DNA of 32,203 nt from Bacteroidales bacterium (GTDB lineage Bacteria; Bacteroidota; Bacteroidia; Bacteroidales; UBA932). The notes beneath the pieces are model-generated. The model ran no database searches and was not told where the DNA came from. It saw only the letters and a list, made by a program, of their open reading frames with translations. A program made the translations under genes and the position numbers. The stretch lies in the NCBI GenBank assembly GCA_016290835.1, contig JAEEVG010000028.1, positions 1-32,203 of the forward strand, written 5' to 3'. This document shows, piece by piece, positions 10,524 to 19,641 of this stretch; the first letter of the stretch is position 1, and the number at the start of each line of letters is the position of its first letter.

Positions 10524-12806
10524 ATGAACAAGAGAGCCCTCGCCCTCCTGCCGGCCCTGCTCCTGCTCGGAGCCGTGGCCGCCGCCCAGACCGTCTATGA
10601 GATCGCCGCCCCCGCGCAACCAATGTCTGTGCGCGAGGGGCACCTGAACCTCGGCGGGAGTTCCCCGTCGGGGGGCAGCGTCTCCGTCAACAGTTTCTAT
10701 ATGTCCATCGACGGCAAGCCGGTGCTGCCCGTGCTCGGGGAGTTCCACTATTGCCGCTATCCCCGCGAGCAGTGGGAGGAGCAGCTGCGCAAGATGAAAG
10801 CCGGCGGGGTTACGGTCGTGCCGACCTATGTCTTCTGGAATGTCCACGAGGAGCAGGAAGGCCAATTCGACTGGAGCGGCAACAAGGACCTGCGCGCCTT
10901 CGTGGAACTCTGTGGGAAACTGGGCCTGTGGAGCATCGTGCGCATCGGCCCCTTCGACCACGGGGAGATGCGCAACGGCGGCCTGCCGGACTGGCTCTTC
11001 ACCAAGCCCCTGGAGGTCCGTTCCAACGATGTAAACTACCTGCACTACACCGGCCTGCTCTATGACCAGATCGCCGCGCAGATCCGGGGCTTGTACTACC
11101 GCGACGGGGGCCCGATCATCGGCATCCAGGTCGAGAACGAACACCAGCACTCGGCCGCCAGCTGGGCGCTGCGCTATCCCCTCGAGGAGGGGGATCTGAC
11201 CACCGCCACCTACGACGCCTCCATCACGATGGTCGGCGTGAGCGTGCAGGACAAGCAGATTACCACTGCCGAACTCGGCGACCTGCACATGCGGACCCTG
11301 CTGCAGATGGCCAAAGACCGGGGCATGATCGCCCCGATCTACACCGCCACGGGCTGGGGCAATGCGGCCGTGCTCGGCTATGACGGCATCCCCGTCACGG
11401 CCGGCTATCCCTATCCGGTCTGGGGCGATCCCGGGGCCAAGAGCGAGTTCTGCCTCTTCAAGGATCTCCACAAACAGCCGGACTATGCCCCGGTACGCTA
11501 TAACCCGGAGGACTATCCCTCTTTCAGCGTGGAGATGGGGGCCGGCATCCAGATCATCTACGACAAGCGCCCGGTGATCGATCCCAAGGGCGCGGAGGCG
11601 ATGATCGTGCGCTGCCTGGGCAGCGGGGCCAATGCCATCGGCTACTATATGTACCAGGGCGGCACGTCTCCGCTGAATCGGGCCGGGACGGATTTCCTGA
11701 GCGACGCCAACCCCAAGGTAAGCTACGATTTCCAGGCGCCGCTCGGGGAATACGGCCTCGAGAAGCCGGTCTATCGCAAACTGCGGCTGCTGCACGCTTT
11801 CCTCGCCGACTTCGGCGGGCGCCTCGCTCCGATGGAGACCGTCCTGCCGGAAGGCTGGGAGCGCCTGACCCCGGAGGATCGCGATGCGCTGCGCTTCGCC
11901 CTGCGCACGGACGGGGAGAGCGGTTTCCTGTTCCTGGTCAATTTCCAGGATCACGATGACGGCCGCCACGCCCAGCGCGCCCGGGTTGACATTAAACTGG
12001 GCGGCCGTACCCTCCGCGTGCCCGTCGAGCTCGCGAAGGACGCTGCGGCCATCCTCCCGCTGAATTTCCGGATGGGCAGCGCCGTGCTGGAATATGCCAC
12101 CGCACAGCCCCTGATGCAGCTGGGGAACCAGTATTTCTTCTTTGCCCCCGAAGGGATGCCGACCGAATACTGCTTCGCCGGAGGCCGCCGTTTCCGTCCG
12201 GTCCCGGGCTTGGGCAGCACCTTCAAGTATAAAGGCATCCGCGTGACCACCCTCACACGGGAGCAGGCCGAGCAGGCGCTCAAGATCGGCGACAAGATCC
12301 TCTTCACGGATGCGACCGTGGTGCCGGAGGATGACGCTCGCGTGACGCTTCTTTCGCTGGGTGAGCCCCGGTTCCGCTACACCGTCTTCGCCGACGGGAA
12401 GCCCAGTACCCACGAGGCTTCCGTACCGGCCGTCAGCCCGCGTTTCGAGACGAAGAAAGTGGGGGCCCGCCGCCTGACGGTGGACTTCAAAGAGGCCCCT
12501 TCCGGTTCCGTGCAGGAGTATTTCCTCCGGCTGGATTATACCGGGGACGTGGCCATCGGTTTCCTGCAGAACCGCGTCGTTGCGGACAACCTCTGGCAGG
12601 GCGGGGACTGGCTCATCGGCCTGAACCGCTTCCGGGCCGGGATGCAGCAGGAGCCGCTGGGCTTCTATTTCCGGCCGCTCAGCGCCCGGGCGCCGTTCCT
12701 GGGGACACTTCCGCCCGAGGTCATACCCGAACTTTCCGGGGGTCCGGTACTGGACATCCGGGAGGTAAAAATCGTCCCGCAATACAAATTGACCGTGACA
12801 TTTTAG
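10524..12806 (+). CDS. Glycoside hydrolase family 35 beta-galactosidase, secreted
   Basis: A 760-residue exported enzyme. Residues 1-22 are a signal peptide ending AAAQ. The GH35 barrel spans about residues 55-370: LPVLGEFHYCRYPREQW at its start, then VVPTYVFWNVHEEQEGQFDW, IVRIGPFDHGEMRNGGLPDW, and the signature GGPIIGIQVENEHQ. The acid/base is Glu206, the second Glu of VENE, and the probable nucleophile is Glu337 in SVEMGAG. The C-terminal half is beta-rich. GH35 enzymes remove terminal beta-galactose from oligo- and polysaccharides. It is the last gene of the porter operon, followed by a terminator about 100 bases downstream. The nucleophile region differs from typical eukaryotic and streptococcal GH35 enzymes, so this is probably one of the divergent large Bacteroidota forms. 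Confidence 0.9.
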   Translation: MNKRALALLPALLLLGAVAAAQTVYEIAAPAQPMSVREGHLNLGGSSPSGGSVSVNSFYMSIDGKPVLPVLGEFHYCRYPREQWEEQLRKMKAGGVTVVPTYVFWNVHEEQEGQFDWSGNKDLRAFVELCGKLGLWSIVRIGPFDHGEMRNGGLPDWLFTKPLEVRSNDVNYLHYTGLLYDQIAAQIRGLYYRDGGPIIGIQVENEHQHSAASWALRYPLEEGDLTTATYDASITMVGVSVQDKQITTAELGDLHMRTLLQMAKDRGMIAPIYTATGWGNAAVLGYDGIPVTAGYPYPVWGDPGAKSEFCLFKDLHKQPDYAPVRYNPEDYPSFSVEMGAGIQIIYDKRPVIDPKGAEAMIVRCLGSGANAIGYYMYQGGTSPLNRAGTDFLSDANPKVSYDFQAPLGEYGLEKPVYRKLRLLHAFLADFGGRLAPMETVLPEGWERLTPEDRDALRFALRTDGESGFLFLVNFQDHDDGRHAQRARVDIKLGGRTLRVPVELAKDAAAILPLNFRMGSAVLEYATAQPLMQLGNQYFFFAPEGMPTEYCFAGGRRFRPVPGLGSTFKYKGIRVTTLTREQAEQALKIGDKILFTDATVVPEDDARVTLLSLGEPRFRYTVFADGKPSTHEASVPAVSPRFETKKVGARRLTVDFKEAPSGSVQEYFLRLDYTGDVAIGFLQNRVVADNLWQGGDWLIGLNRFRAGMQQEPLGFYFRPLSARAPFLGTLPPEVIPELSGGPVLDIREVKIVPQYKLTVTF

Positions 12807-12902
12807 CCATTTTTTGCATCTTTGTGGTATATAATAGCACTAGCAATATACACCCGTCCCGACTATGACGGACCGCAGAAATAGTACGTGTCTTATCTAT
12901 AG
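12807..12902 (+). other. Structured gap between convergent genes, possible small RNA
   Basis: This AT-richer gap lies between the GH35 stop and the terminator. It contains CATCTTTG (12817-12824), one base off the Bacteroidota -7 box. Next come a hairpin GTATAT/ATATAC (12827-12832 with 12846-12851) and a hairpin CCGTC/GACGG (12854-12858 with 12867-12871). With the terminator this would give an RNA of about 110 bases. It may equally be only a 3' UTR. It matches no RNA family I recognise. Confidence 0.25.
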
Positions 12903-12936
12903 AAAACCCGGGCCGATCGGTCCGGGTTTTCTTTTT
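12903..12936 (+). terminator. Rho-independent terminator, possibly bidirectional
   Basis: AAAACCCGG (12903-12911) pairs with CCGGGTTTT (12922-12930), with an inner palindrome CCGATCGG, followed by a C and five T at 12932-12936. It ends the porter/GH35 transcript. The stop of the convergent GH2 gene lies only a few bases away, so the same hairpin can also serve the minus strand, where its own stem supplies a TTTT run. Confidence 0.85.
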
Positions 12937-12940
12937 GTCG

Positions 12941-15685
12941 TCAGCGCTCCCGTCCTATCGGGCGGAGGTGGATGGTGTTGGTGTAGCCGTCGGGGAGGGT
13001 GATGGCGGGCTTCATCCAGTTGCCGATGCCCAGGGTGGGGTAGTTCCAGAGGTTGTTGATGATCATCGTCACGGGTCCGTCGGGGGTGGAGGATTCCAGC
13101 CGGATGGCATCCGTCTCCTCGGAGAGGGCCTCGATGCCAGCGGCCCTGCCGAACCATACGCTAGCCGTCCGGAAATACTCCTTGCTCGAACGGAAATCAT
13201 TGGTGGAAGCCTCCTGCCGGGACGGATTGCTGATGGACCAGTGCATATCGTTCCAATAATGATCGGTCTCCCAGTCCTTCCAGGCCGAAGCCCCCTCCGG
13301 CGCGTGTCGCAAGGCCGTGCCCCGCTCCCGCCCGATATGATCCTCGGGATACACGCTCCACAAGCCCCGCCGCTCCCAGCACAACCGCTCCGCCGCGGGA
13401 GCCAGGGTGAACTTCACCCCCACCTCGCTGAAACCGCCGACATCCGTCCCGTTCCAGGGCAGGATGATGCTGTCCGGCGCAGGGTGCGGCAGGCGCTTCA
13501 CGGTGTACTGCACGCTCATCATCCCTTCGCCATCAATGCGGAGGCGGAAAAAGACCGGGATGGGCGAATAGATGGCGTCGATGTCGATGACGGCCTCGTT
13601 CCCTTCCAGGTAGATGCGGCTCGATTGCGGCCAATACTCCCCGACATCGATCCCGGAACGCAGCAATTGCAGGTGCGGCCCGCCCGTGAGCAGGGTCTCG
13701 CCCTTATAGACGAACGAAGTGATCTGTCCCGCATATTTGTTGTAGCGCAACTCGAAATCACGTCCGCGGATCACGGCCTGCCGTGCATCCTGCTCCAGGC
13801 TCGGCGCAAAGGATGCGGGGGCGGGGAGGCGGAAGGGCTCCGCGCCGACGCAGAGGCGGTATTCATCCACCTGCACCCCGCGCGGATCCGTGAAACTGAG
13901 TTCCAGGGTATCACTCGGATGCAGATCTTTCGCCGGGATGCGGAGCAGCCCCGTGCCGCGGGGCGGCGCCGCGGGCCCGCGCAGGCTCCCGCCCCCGGCG
14001 GAAGTCTTCCACCGGATGCTCAGCTCGGAAAGGTCGGTGTGGCAGAAGCGGTTCTCCACTTCCACCACGAGCGGCTCGCCCGGTGCCGGCAGGTCGTAGT
14101 CGCGCCGTGCGATGCGCACGGGCGAATAGGCCTTGCGCAAGTGCCAGATCTCGGGGGTGTTCTCCGGCAGGTAGCGGTACAGGCCGAACTGGTCCAGGCC
14201 CAGCGAGCCGTCGGTCGTCCAGACCCGCTCCCAGGCCTCCCGGATACTTTCTCCCCAGAAATTGCGCACCCCCGGATCGCGGATCAGCTCGTCCGTGGAG
14301 ATGCACACGTGGGTGGCTTCGTCCACCAGCACCGGCATCACGGGCCGCTGCGGGCGCGCCTGCACCAGCGAAGGGGAATGCCAGACGGATACGCCGTAGT
14401 CGGCAAGGTCCGCCCCGCCGGCGGCGTAATGATAGCTGTAGATATCGTAGGGGAGTTCCTCGTCCGGGCCGATGCGGTTAGCCCAGCTGAACATCGTGGG
14501 CCGCTGCGGATCCTCGGCCTTGATATACTTATGCGCGGCGAGCACATTGGGCCCGTGGAAAGACTCGTTGCCCAGGCCCCACATTACCACCGAGGGGTGA
14601 TTCCAGTCGCGCTCGAGCTTTTCTTCCATCAGCGCAAGCCACTGCCCCGCGTACTGCGGATCCACCTCCGCCCCGAACTTGGCGAAGTCCACCGCATTCT
14701 CGTCCAGCACATACAGGCCCAGAGCATCTGACTGCTCCAGATACCTTTCCGTGACCCATTTCTGCCGGGTGTGGTTGACATTGAGCGCCCGCAGCCGCTC
14801 GGGCGAATCACCGCCCCAGAAGCCGCGGAACTTGACCTCCCGTCCGTTGACGAACATCCGCTCGCCCCGGAGTTCGACCTCGCGGAAGCCATAGGGCTGC
14901 GTGAGGGTCTCGGTCAGCTTGCCTTTGCTATCCAACAGGTTGAGGGTCAGATCATAAAGGTTCGGATGCTCGGCATCCCAGGGGCGGGGCCCCTTCACCT
15001 TGACCTTGTATTTGAATTCCTCCAGGCCTTCGGGCAGGCGGACGGTCGCGGGGGAGAGGGACAGTTTCCGGCCGTCCGGCCCCGTGGCGCTCAGGCGCAG
15101 GCTTCCGCCTCCGCTTTTCGATACCTTCACCCAGACCTCCAACTCCGCGTCGCGGTAGGCCGTATCGAAGTCGGTGGTGAAGCGCACGCGCTGCAGGTAC
15201 TGCTCCGGCACGGCGAAGAGTCGGGCCTCCCGGATGGCGGGCTGGAAGCGCACGAAAGCGCCCAGGCCCTCGCTCCGCTCCAGCCGGACGCTGACCAGGG
15301 CCTCCTGCCCCGGGGTCACGAAAGGCGTGATGTCCGCCGTCCAGGCGCCGCAGGCGCCCCAGTAATCCCGCACGAAACGGCCGTTCACCTCCAGGCGGGC
15401 GGACTGGGTGGTGTTGTCGAAGCGCAGGATAATCCGTTTACCCGCGAAAGCGGCCGGGATGCCGACCCGCTGCGTGAGCAGGGAGGCTCCGCTCCCGGGG
15501 ACCTGCGTGCGCTCCCAGGCGGCGGGCAGGGTCACGACATTCTCCGCCAGGCCGGCGACCGTCGTCGGCACGGGCACGATCACGGGGCGCTCCCCATAGG
15601 GGTTGGACTCGACGGGGAGATACTGCGCCGCGGCGCCCAGGCAGAGGAGGGCTGCAGCGGCGGAGAGGAGGAGCTGTCTTGTCAT
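12941..15685 (-). CDS. Divergent glycoside hydrolase family 2 enzyme, secreted
   Basis: A 914-residue exported GH2 protein with a signal peptide at residues 1-21 (ends LGAAAQ). The N-terminal jelly-roll and Ig-like domains run to about residue 280, followed by a TIM barrel with acid/base Glu374 in WGLGNES and nucleophile Glu456 in VLVDEATH. After the barrel a long beta-rich region (about 560-914) resembles the C-terminal domains of LacZ-type beta-galactosidases. The barrel start is unusual: after KFRGFWGG the usual GVNRHE loop and RTSHYP strand are missing and replaced by a shorter NVNHTRQKWVT segment, about 18 residues less than standard. Substrate specificity is therefore uncertain. It follows the GH53 gene by 12 bases on the same transcript, which suggests action on galactan oligosaccharides. 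Confidence 0.88.
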   Translation of the reverse strand: MTRQLLLSAAAALLCLGAAAQYLPVESNPYGERPVIVPVPTTVAGLAENVVTLPAAWERTQVPGSGASLLTQRVGIPAAFAGKRIILRFDNTTQSARLEVNGRFVRDYWGACGAWTADITPFVTPGQEALVSVRLERSEGLGAFVRFQPAIREARLFAVPEQYLQRVRFTTDFDTAYRDAELEVWVKVSKSGGGSLRLSATGPDGRKLSLSPATVRLPEGLEEFKYKVKVKGPRPWDAEHPNLYDLTLNLLDSKGKLTETLTQPYGFREVELRGERMFVNGREVKFRGFWGGDSPERLRALNVNHTRQKWVTERYLEQSDALGLYVLDENAVDFAKFGAEVDPQYAGQWLALMEEKLERDWNHPSVVMWGLGNESFHGPNVLAAHKYIKAEDPQRPTMFSWANRIGPDEELPYDIYSYHYAAGGADLADYGVSVWHSPSLVQARPQRPVMPVLVDEATHVCISTDELIRDPGVRNFWGESIREAWERVWTTDGSLGLDQFGLYRYLPENTPEIWHLRKAYSPVRIARRDYDLPAPGEPLVVEVENRFCHTDLSELSIRWKTSAGGGSLRGPAAPPRGTGLLRIPAKDLHPSDTLELSFTDPRGVQVDEYRLCVGAEPFRLPAPASFAPSLEQDARQAVIRGRDFELRYNKYAGQITSFVYKGETLLTGGPHLQLLRSGIDVGEYWPQSSRIYLEGNEAVIDIDAIYSPIPVFFRLRIDGEGMMSVQYTVKRLPHPAPDSIILPWNGTDVGGFSEVGVKFTLAPAAERLCWERRGLWSVYPEDHIGRERGTALRHAPEGASAWKDWETDHYWNDMHWSISNPSRQEASTNDFRSSKEYFRTASVWFGRAAGIEALSEETDAIRLESSTPDGPVTMIINNLWNYPTLGIGNWMKPAITLPDGYTNTIHLRPIGRER

Positions 15686-15697
15686 ATCGGATGGATT

Positions 15698-16861
15698 TTA
15701 TTGCTTGAAGGCCTCGAAGACGGGCAGGGCGTTGCCCTGGAAATCGAAGAGGGTGGTGTTGCTGACCACATTCTCCCCGCCGAGTTCCCAGCCGATGCCG
15801 GGGACGTCGATGAAGATGGGATCCCAGTACAGGAATCCGAGGATGCGCTGGTTGCTGCGGATGCCCGCGATCAGCTGCTCCATGAAAGCTTTCTGCCCCT
15901 GCTTGGTCATATCGGCATAGGGACCGTTGTCTTTCAGTTGGCCGGCATACCCGTTCGGACGGGTGGGATTCCAGGCATAACCCGTTTCCATCACCATCAT
16001 GGTCTTGCCCGGGTAGCGCTCCAGTACCGTGGTGGCGAAGCTGGTGAATTCTTGGACGGTCTTCTTGGTCCAGTAGGGGTAGTATGAGGTCCCGATGACA
16101 TCGTAATCGACGTTGTAGGTCTTCATCAGGTCGAAGAACCAGTTGTATTTATCCACGTTGCCCCCGTCGTCGAGGTGGAGGATGATTTTGGACGCGGGAT
16201 CCGCCGCGCGTACCGCCCTGGCCCCGGCGTTCAGCAATTCGCACATCTGCGCGGGCTTGTCATATTTCCCGTCCGGGAAGAGAATCCCGGCTTGGATTTC
16301 GTTGCCCAGGGAGACATATTCCGGGGACGTTCCTTGCGCGGCCATGTCCTTCATCACCTTGAAGGTGTAGTCATAGACGGCCTGCTTGAGGGCGGGGTAG
16401 TCCAGGGTGGCCCATTCGTGGGGCTTGTCCTGCCTGCCTCCATTGGTCCAGTAGTCGCTGTAGTGGAAGGACAGTTGTATCTGCATCCCGGCCGCCTTGG
16501 CGCGCTTCGCCAGGGAGAGGATGTCCGCTTCGTCCTCGATGCCCTTCGGAAGGCGGCAGGAGGGGGTGAAGTCGGGATTGCCGGGGTCGTTGTAGAGCCG
16601 CAGGCGCACGATGTTGAAGCCGCCCTGCTTCAAGATGCTGATGCAGTCCTGTGCGCGCCCGTCCATATAATATTTGCCGCCGTTCTGCTCGACATAGGTC
16701 AATTCGGAAATGTCCCCGCCGATGAGGATTTTGCGAAGGTCCCCGGGGGTGGTGCTTTCTTCCGGAGGCGTGGTGCCGCTCTCTTGGGGCTTGGTACCGC
16801 AGGCGGAGAGCAGGCAGAAGAGCAAAACGGCTCCCAGATGGAGAATAAACTTGCGTTTCAT
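15698..16861 (-). CDS. GH53 arabinogalactan endo-beta-1,4-galactanase, lipoprotein
   Basis: A 387-residue endo-galactanase that cuts internal beta-1,4-galactosyl bonds of type I (arabino)galactan, the side chains of rhamnogalacturonan I. The N-terminus carries a lipoprotein signal with lipobox LSAC (Cys21), followed by a Thr/Pro/Glu-rich linker to about residue 40, so it is membrane-anchored and possibly surface-exposed. The barrel starts GGDISELTYVEQNGG and contains FNIVRLRLYNDP and IQLSFHYSDYWT. The acid/base is Glu188 in SLGNEI and the nucleophile Glu292 in VMETGY, both in GH53 positions. The C-terminal block has LGFLYWDP and GWELGG. It is the first gene of a minus-strand pair with the divergent GH2. 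This enzyme gives the strongest clue to the locus substrate. Confidence 0.95.
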   Translation of the reverse strand: MKRKFILHLGAVLLFCLLSACGTKPQESGTTPPEESTTPGDLRKILIGGDISELTYVEQNGGKYYMDGRAQDCISILKQGGFNIVRLRLYNDPGNPDFTPSCRLPKGIEDEADILSLAKRAKAAGMQIQLSFHYSDYWTNGGRQDKPHEWATLDYPALKQAVYDYTFKVMKDMAAQGTSPEYVSLGNEIQAGILFPDGKYDKPAQMCELLNAGARAVRAADPASKIILHLDDGGNVDKYNWFFDLMKTYNVDYDVIGTSYYPYWTKKTVQEFTSFATTVLERYPGKTMMVMETGYAWNPTRPNGYAGQLKDNGPYADMTKQGQKAFMEQLIAGIRSNQRILGFLYWDPIFIDVPGIGWELGGENVVSNTTLFDFQGNALPVFEAFKQ

Positions 16862-16884
16862 AGTGGGCAGTATTGTGTTTTATG

Positions 16885-16915
16885 CAAATTTACTGGAAAT
16901 AACGGAGGGCGGAAA
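16885..16915 (-). promoter_or_regulatory. Promoter of the GH53-GH2 transcript
   Basis: On the minus strand TAAATTTG (16892-16885) matches the -7 box. Exactly 19 bases upstream is TTTC (16915-16912), one mismatch from the -33 TTTG. The ATG of GH53 follows about 24 bases after the -7 box. A 7-base direct repeat, read GGAAATA on the plus strand at 16895-16901 and 16911-16917, overlaps the spacer and -33 region and could be a regulator site. Confidence 0.6.
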
Positions 16916-16948
16916 TAGAGAAAGAAAAAAAAGATGGACAAAAAATAC

Positions 16949-16956
16949 TATTTTTG
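16949..16956 (+). promoter_or_regulatory. Promoter -7 box for the third GH2 gene
   Basis: TATTTTTG matches TAnnTTTG and lies 21 bases before the ATG at 16978, preceded by an A-rich tract (about 16919-16945) rather than a TTTG. It overlaps the TTG that would give a longer protein, which argues for the ATG at 16978. Confidence 0.5.
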
Positions 16957-16977
16957 TCTGTCAACAATATCCTGGAT

Positions 16978-19629
16978 ATGAAAAGATTCTTTCTGTCGGC
17001 CGCCCTGTCGGCCGCCGCGTTGCTGCTCGCCACCGTCCTTTTCGCCCAGCAGAGCAGCACGGCGGGATTCTTCTCCCTCCCCGACAGCGGGCGGGAAGTC
17101 TTCAATTTCAATACCGGATGGCGTTTCCTGCAGGGGGATGCGGCTGGAGCGGAGGCACCCTCCTTCGACGACAGCGGCTGGGAACTTGTGAACCTGCCGC
17201 ACACCGTCGCCCTGATCGGGGCGGAGGGCAGCGGCTGCCGCAACTACCAGGGCCCCGCCTGGTACCGCAAGCATGTGACCCTCGGGCCGGAGTTCGACGG
17301 CCGGCGGCTGTTCCTGCATTTCGAGGCCATCATGGGCCGCAGCGAGATCTTCGTCGACGGGCGTTCCGTCGGGAAGCATACGGGCGGCTACCTGCCCGTG
17401 GTGCTGGACCTGCAGGAGGCGGGCATTCCGGTCGGCAGGAGCGTGGTGATCGCCGTACGCGCCGACAACAGCGATGACGGGTCCTATCCGCCGGGCAAGC
17501 CCGAGGACGTGCTGGATTTTACCTACCACGGGGGCATCTACCGCGACTGCTGGCTGATCGCCACCGGAGATACCTATATCACCGATCCCAACCTGGTGGA
17601 CAAGCAGGCGGGCGGCGGCGTGTTCGTCCATTCCGAGGAAGTCTCCGAGGGCCGGGCGGTCGTCGTGGTCGAGGCGGACGTGCAGAACGACCTGCCCAAG
17701 GCACGCAGCATCACGGTACAGACCCGCCTGACCCTGGACGGCGCCGTGGTGAAGGAGGCCGTCACGCGGGTGAACCTGCCCGCCGGCGCCTCCCGCAAGG
17801 TGAGCCAGCGGCTGGAAGTGAAACAGCCCGCGCTCTGGACCCCGCAGACCCCGCGCCTGTACGGCGTGGAGTCCCGGCTGCTTGCCGGCAAGACCGTGAT
17901 CGACGGCCTGGAGACCCGCACGGGCATCCGCAGCATCGAATTCCGCGGCAAGGACGGCTTCTGGCTGAATGGGAAGCCCTATGAGGGGAAGTTGATGGGC
18001 GTGAACCGCCACCAGGACTTCGCCTACATCGGCAACGCGATGCCCAACAACCTGACCTGGCGGGACGCCGTCCTGCTCCGCAACGCCGGCTGCACCATCA
18101 TCCGCTCCGCCCATTATCCGCAGGATCCTTCTTTCATGGATGCCTGCGATGCGCTGGGCATGTTCATTATCGTGGCCACGCCGGGCTGGCAGTTCTGGAA
18201 CGAGGACCCCGCTTTCGCCGAACACGTCTATGACGACATCCGCCAGATGGTCCGGCGAGACCGCAACCACCCGAGCGTGCTGATGTGGGAGCCCATCCTC
18301 AACGAGACCCACTATCCGGCCGATTTCGCGGAGCGCACCTACAATACCGTCCACACGGAGTACCCCTATCCGGGCTGCTTCTGCGCGGCGGATGCCGGCA
18401 GCCAGGGCGTCGCCGGGCTCTATGACGTGCTCTACGGCATGCCTCCGGGGGCCTTCCGGCCCGGCGGGGCGGCCGCGATGAGCCGCCGTCCGCAGATGGA
18501 GATCCCGCAGAGCACCTTCACCCGCGAGTGGGGCGACTACGTGGACAACTGGGAGCACCACAACTCGCTGAGCCGCGCCTCGCGCAGCTGGGGTGAGGGA
18601 GCGATGCTCATCCAGGCGATGCATTATGCCAACCAGCACAATTCCATCGACTACGACATGCTCTCCGGGATGCCTGCGCAGCATGTCGGCGGGTGCCTGT
18701 GGCATTCTTTCGACCACCAGCGCGGCTACCATCCGGATCCCTTCTGGGGCGGCATCATGGATGCCTTCCGCCAGCCGAAGTATTCTTACTACATGTTCGT
18801 CTCGCAGCAGGCGGCCGCGTTCCGCTCGACCTCCCCGCTGGTCACTTCCGGCCCGATGGTCTATATCGCCCACGAGTTCGGTCCCTTCTCCGGCCCGGAC
18901 GTGACGGTGTTCACCAACTGCGACGCCGTGCGCCTGACGATGTACGGCCGGGATACGCTCTACCAGGAGGTCAACCGCAAGGATTACGCGATGCCCAGCG
19001 CCCCGGTGGTCTTCAAGGACGCCTATTCTTTCCACGATCTGCGGCGCATCAACCGCGACGGCACCCTCACGGTGACGGCCGAGGGTCTGATCGGCGGCAA
19101 GGTCGTGGCTACGTACACGACCAAACCCTCCGCCCGCTCGTACGAAGTGCGCCTGCGGGTGGATGATGCCGGCCTGCCGTTTACGGCGAACGGCTCCGAC
19201 ATCGTGACCGTGATCGCCTCCATCACGGACAAGCAGGGCGAAGTCCGCGACCTCGCCAAGGAAGTGATCGTCTTCGAAGTGGAGGGCGAGGGGGAGATCG
19301 TGGGCGACGAGCGCATCCAGGCCAATCCCCGGCAGGTGGAGTTCGGCACCGCGCCCGTGCTGATCCGCGCCACCGGCAAGCCCGGCAAGATCACCGTCCG
19401 GGCCCGGGTGCAGTTCGGCGGCGAACTGGCCCCGACCCCGGCGGAACTCAGCTTCGAGAGCCTTCCTTCGACCGACCGCTTCCTCGCCGACGAAGTGCGC
19501 ACGCAGCGCGTCCAGGCGCCGCTCCTCCCGTACTATTGGGATACCAACCAGAAGTCCATCGAGGACCACAAGGCCGAACTTGAGCAGGTCAAGCGCGACC
19601 AGGAGTACTTCGGCGAGTTCAACCGATAA
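16978..19629 (+). CDS. Glycoside hydrolase family 2, beta-galactosidase-type, secreted
   Basis: An 883-residue exported GH2 enzyme. Residues 1-24 are a signal peptide ending LFAQ. The sugar-binding domain includes FNFNTGWRFLQGD and GPAWYRKHV, the Ig-like domain follows, and the barrel starts near residue 340 with GVNRHQDFAYIG and IIRSAHYPQDPSF, the standard GH2 segments. The acid/base is Glu443 in PILNETHY and the nucleophile is probably Glu517 in FTREWGD. Residues beyond about 640 are beta-rich GH2 C-terminal domains. It diverges from the GH53 operon across a 116-bp gap holding promoters for both directions, and is followed 12 bases later by the SGNH gene. It is probably an exo-acting galactosidase on the same glycan, inferred from context. 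Confidence 0.9.
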   Translation: MKRFFLSAALSAAALLLATVLFAQQSSTAGFFSLPDSGREVFNFNTGWRFLQGDAAGAEAPSFDDSGWELVNLPHTVALIGAEGSGCRNYQGPAWYRKHVTLGPEFDGRRLFLHFEAIMGRSEIFVDGRSVGKHTGGYLPVVLDLQEAGIPVGRSVVIAVRADNSDDGSYPPGKPEDVLDFTYHGGIYRDCWLIATGDTYITDPNLVDKQAGGGVFVHSEEVSEGRAVVVVEADVQNDLPKARSITVQTRLTLDGAVVKEAVTRVNLPAGASRKVSQRLEVKQPALWTPQTPRLYGVESRLLAGKTVIDGLETRTGIRSIEFRGKDGFWLNGKPYEGKLMGVNRHQDFAYIGNAMPNNLTWRDAVLLRNAGCTIIRSAHYPQDPSFMDACDALGMFIIVATPGWQFWNEDPAFAEHVYDDIRQMVRRDRNHPSVLMWEPILNETHYPADFAERTYNTVHTEYPYPGCFCAADAGSQGVAGLYDVLYGMPPGAFRPGGAAAMSRRPQMEIPQSTFTREWGDYVDNWEHHNSLSRASRSWGEGAMLIQAMHYANQHNSIDYDMLSGMPAQHVGGCLWHSFDHQRGYHPDPFWGGIMDAFRQPKYSYYMFVSQQAAAFRSTSPLVTSGPMVYIAHEFGPFSGPDVTVFTNCDAVRLTMYGRDTLYQEVNRKDYAMPSAPVVFKDAYSFHDLRRINRDGTLTVTAEGLIGGKVVATYTTKPSARSYEVRLRVDDAGLPFTANGSDIVTVIASITDKQGEVRDLAKEVIVFEVEGEGEIVGDERIQANPRQVEFGTAPVLIRATGKPGKITVRARVQFGGELAPTPAELSFESLPSTDRFLADEVRTQRVQAPLLPYYWDTNQKSIEDHKAELEQVKRDQEYFGEFNR

Positions 19630-19641
19630 ATCATTTCAATT

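Noticed and set aside
16954-16977. TTG start giving eight extra residues on the third GH2
   Set aside because: The TTG is part of the -7 box, and the signal peptide begins naturally at the ATG at 16978.
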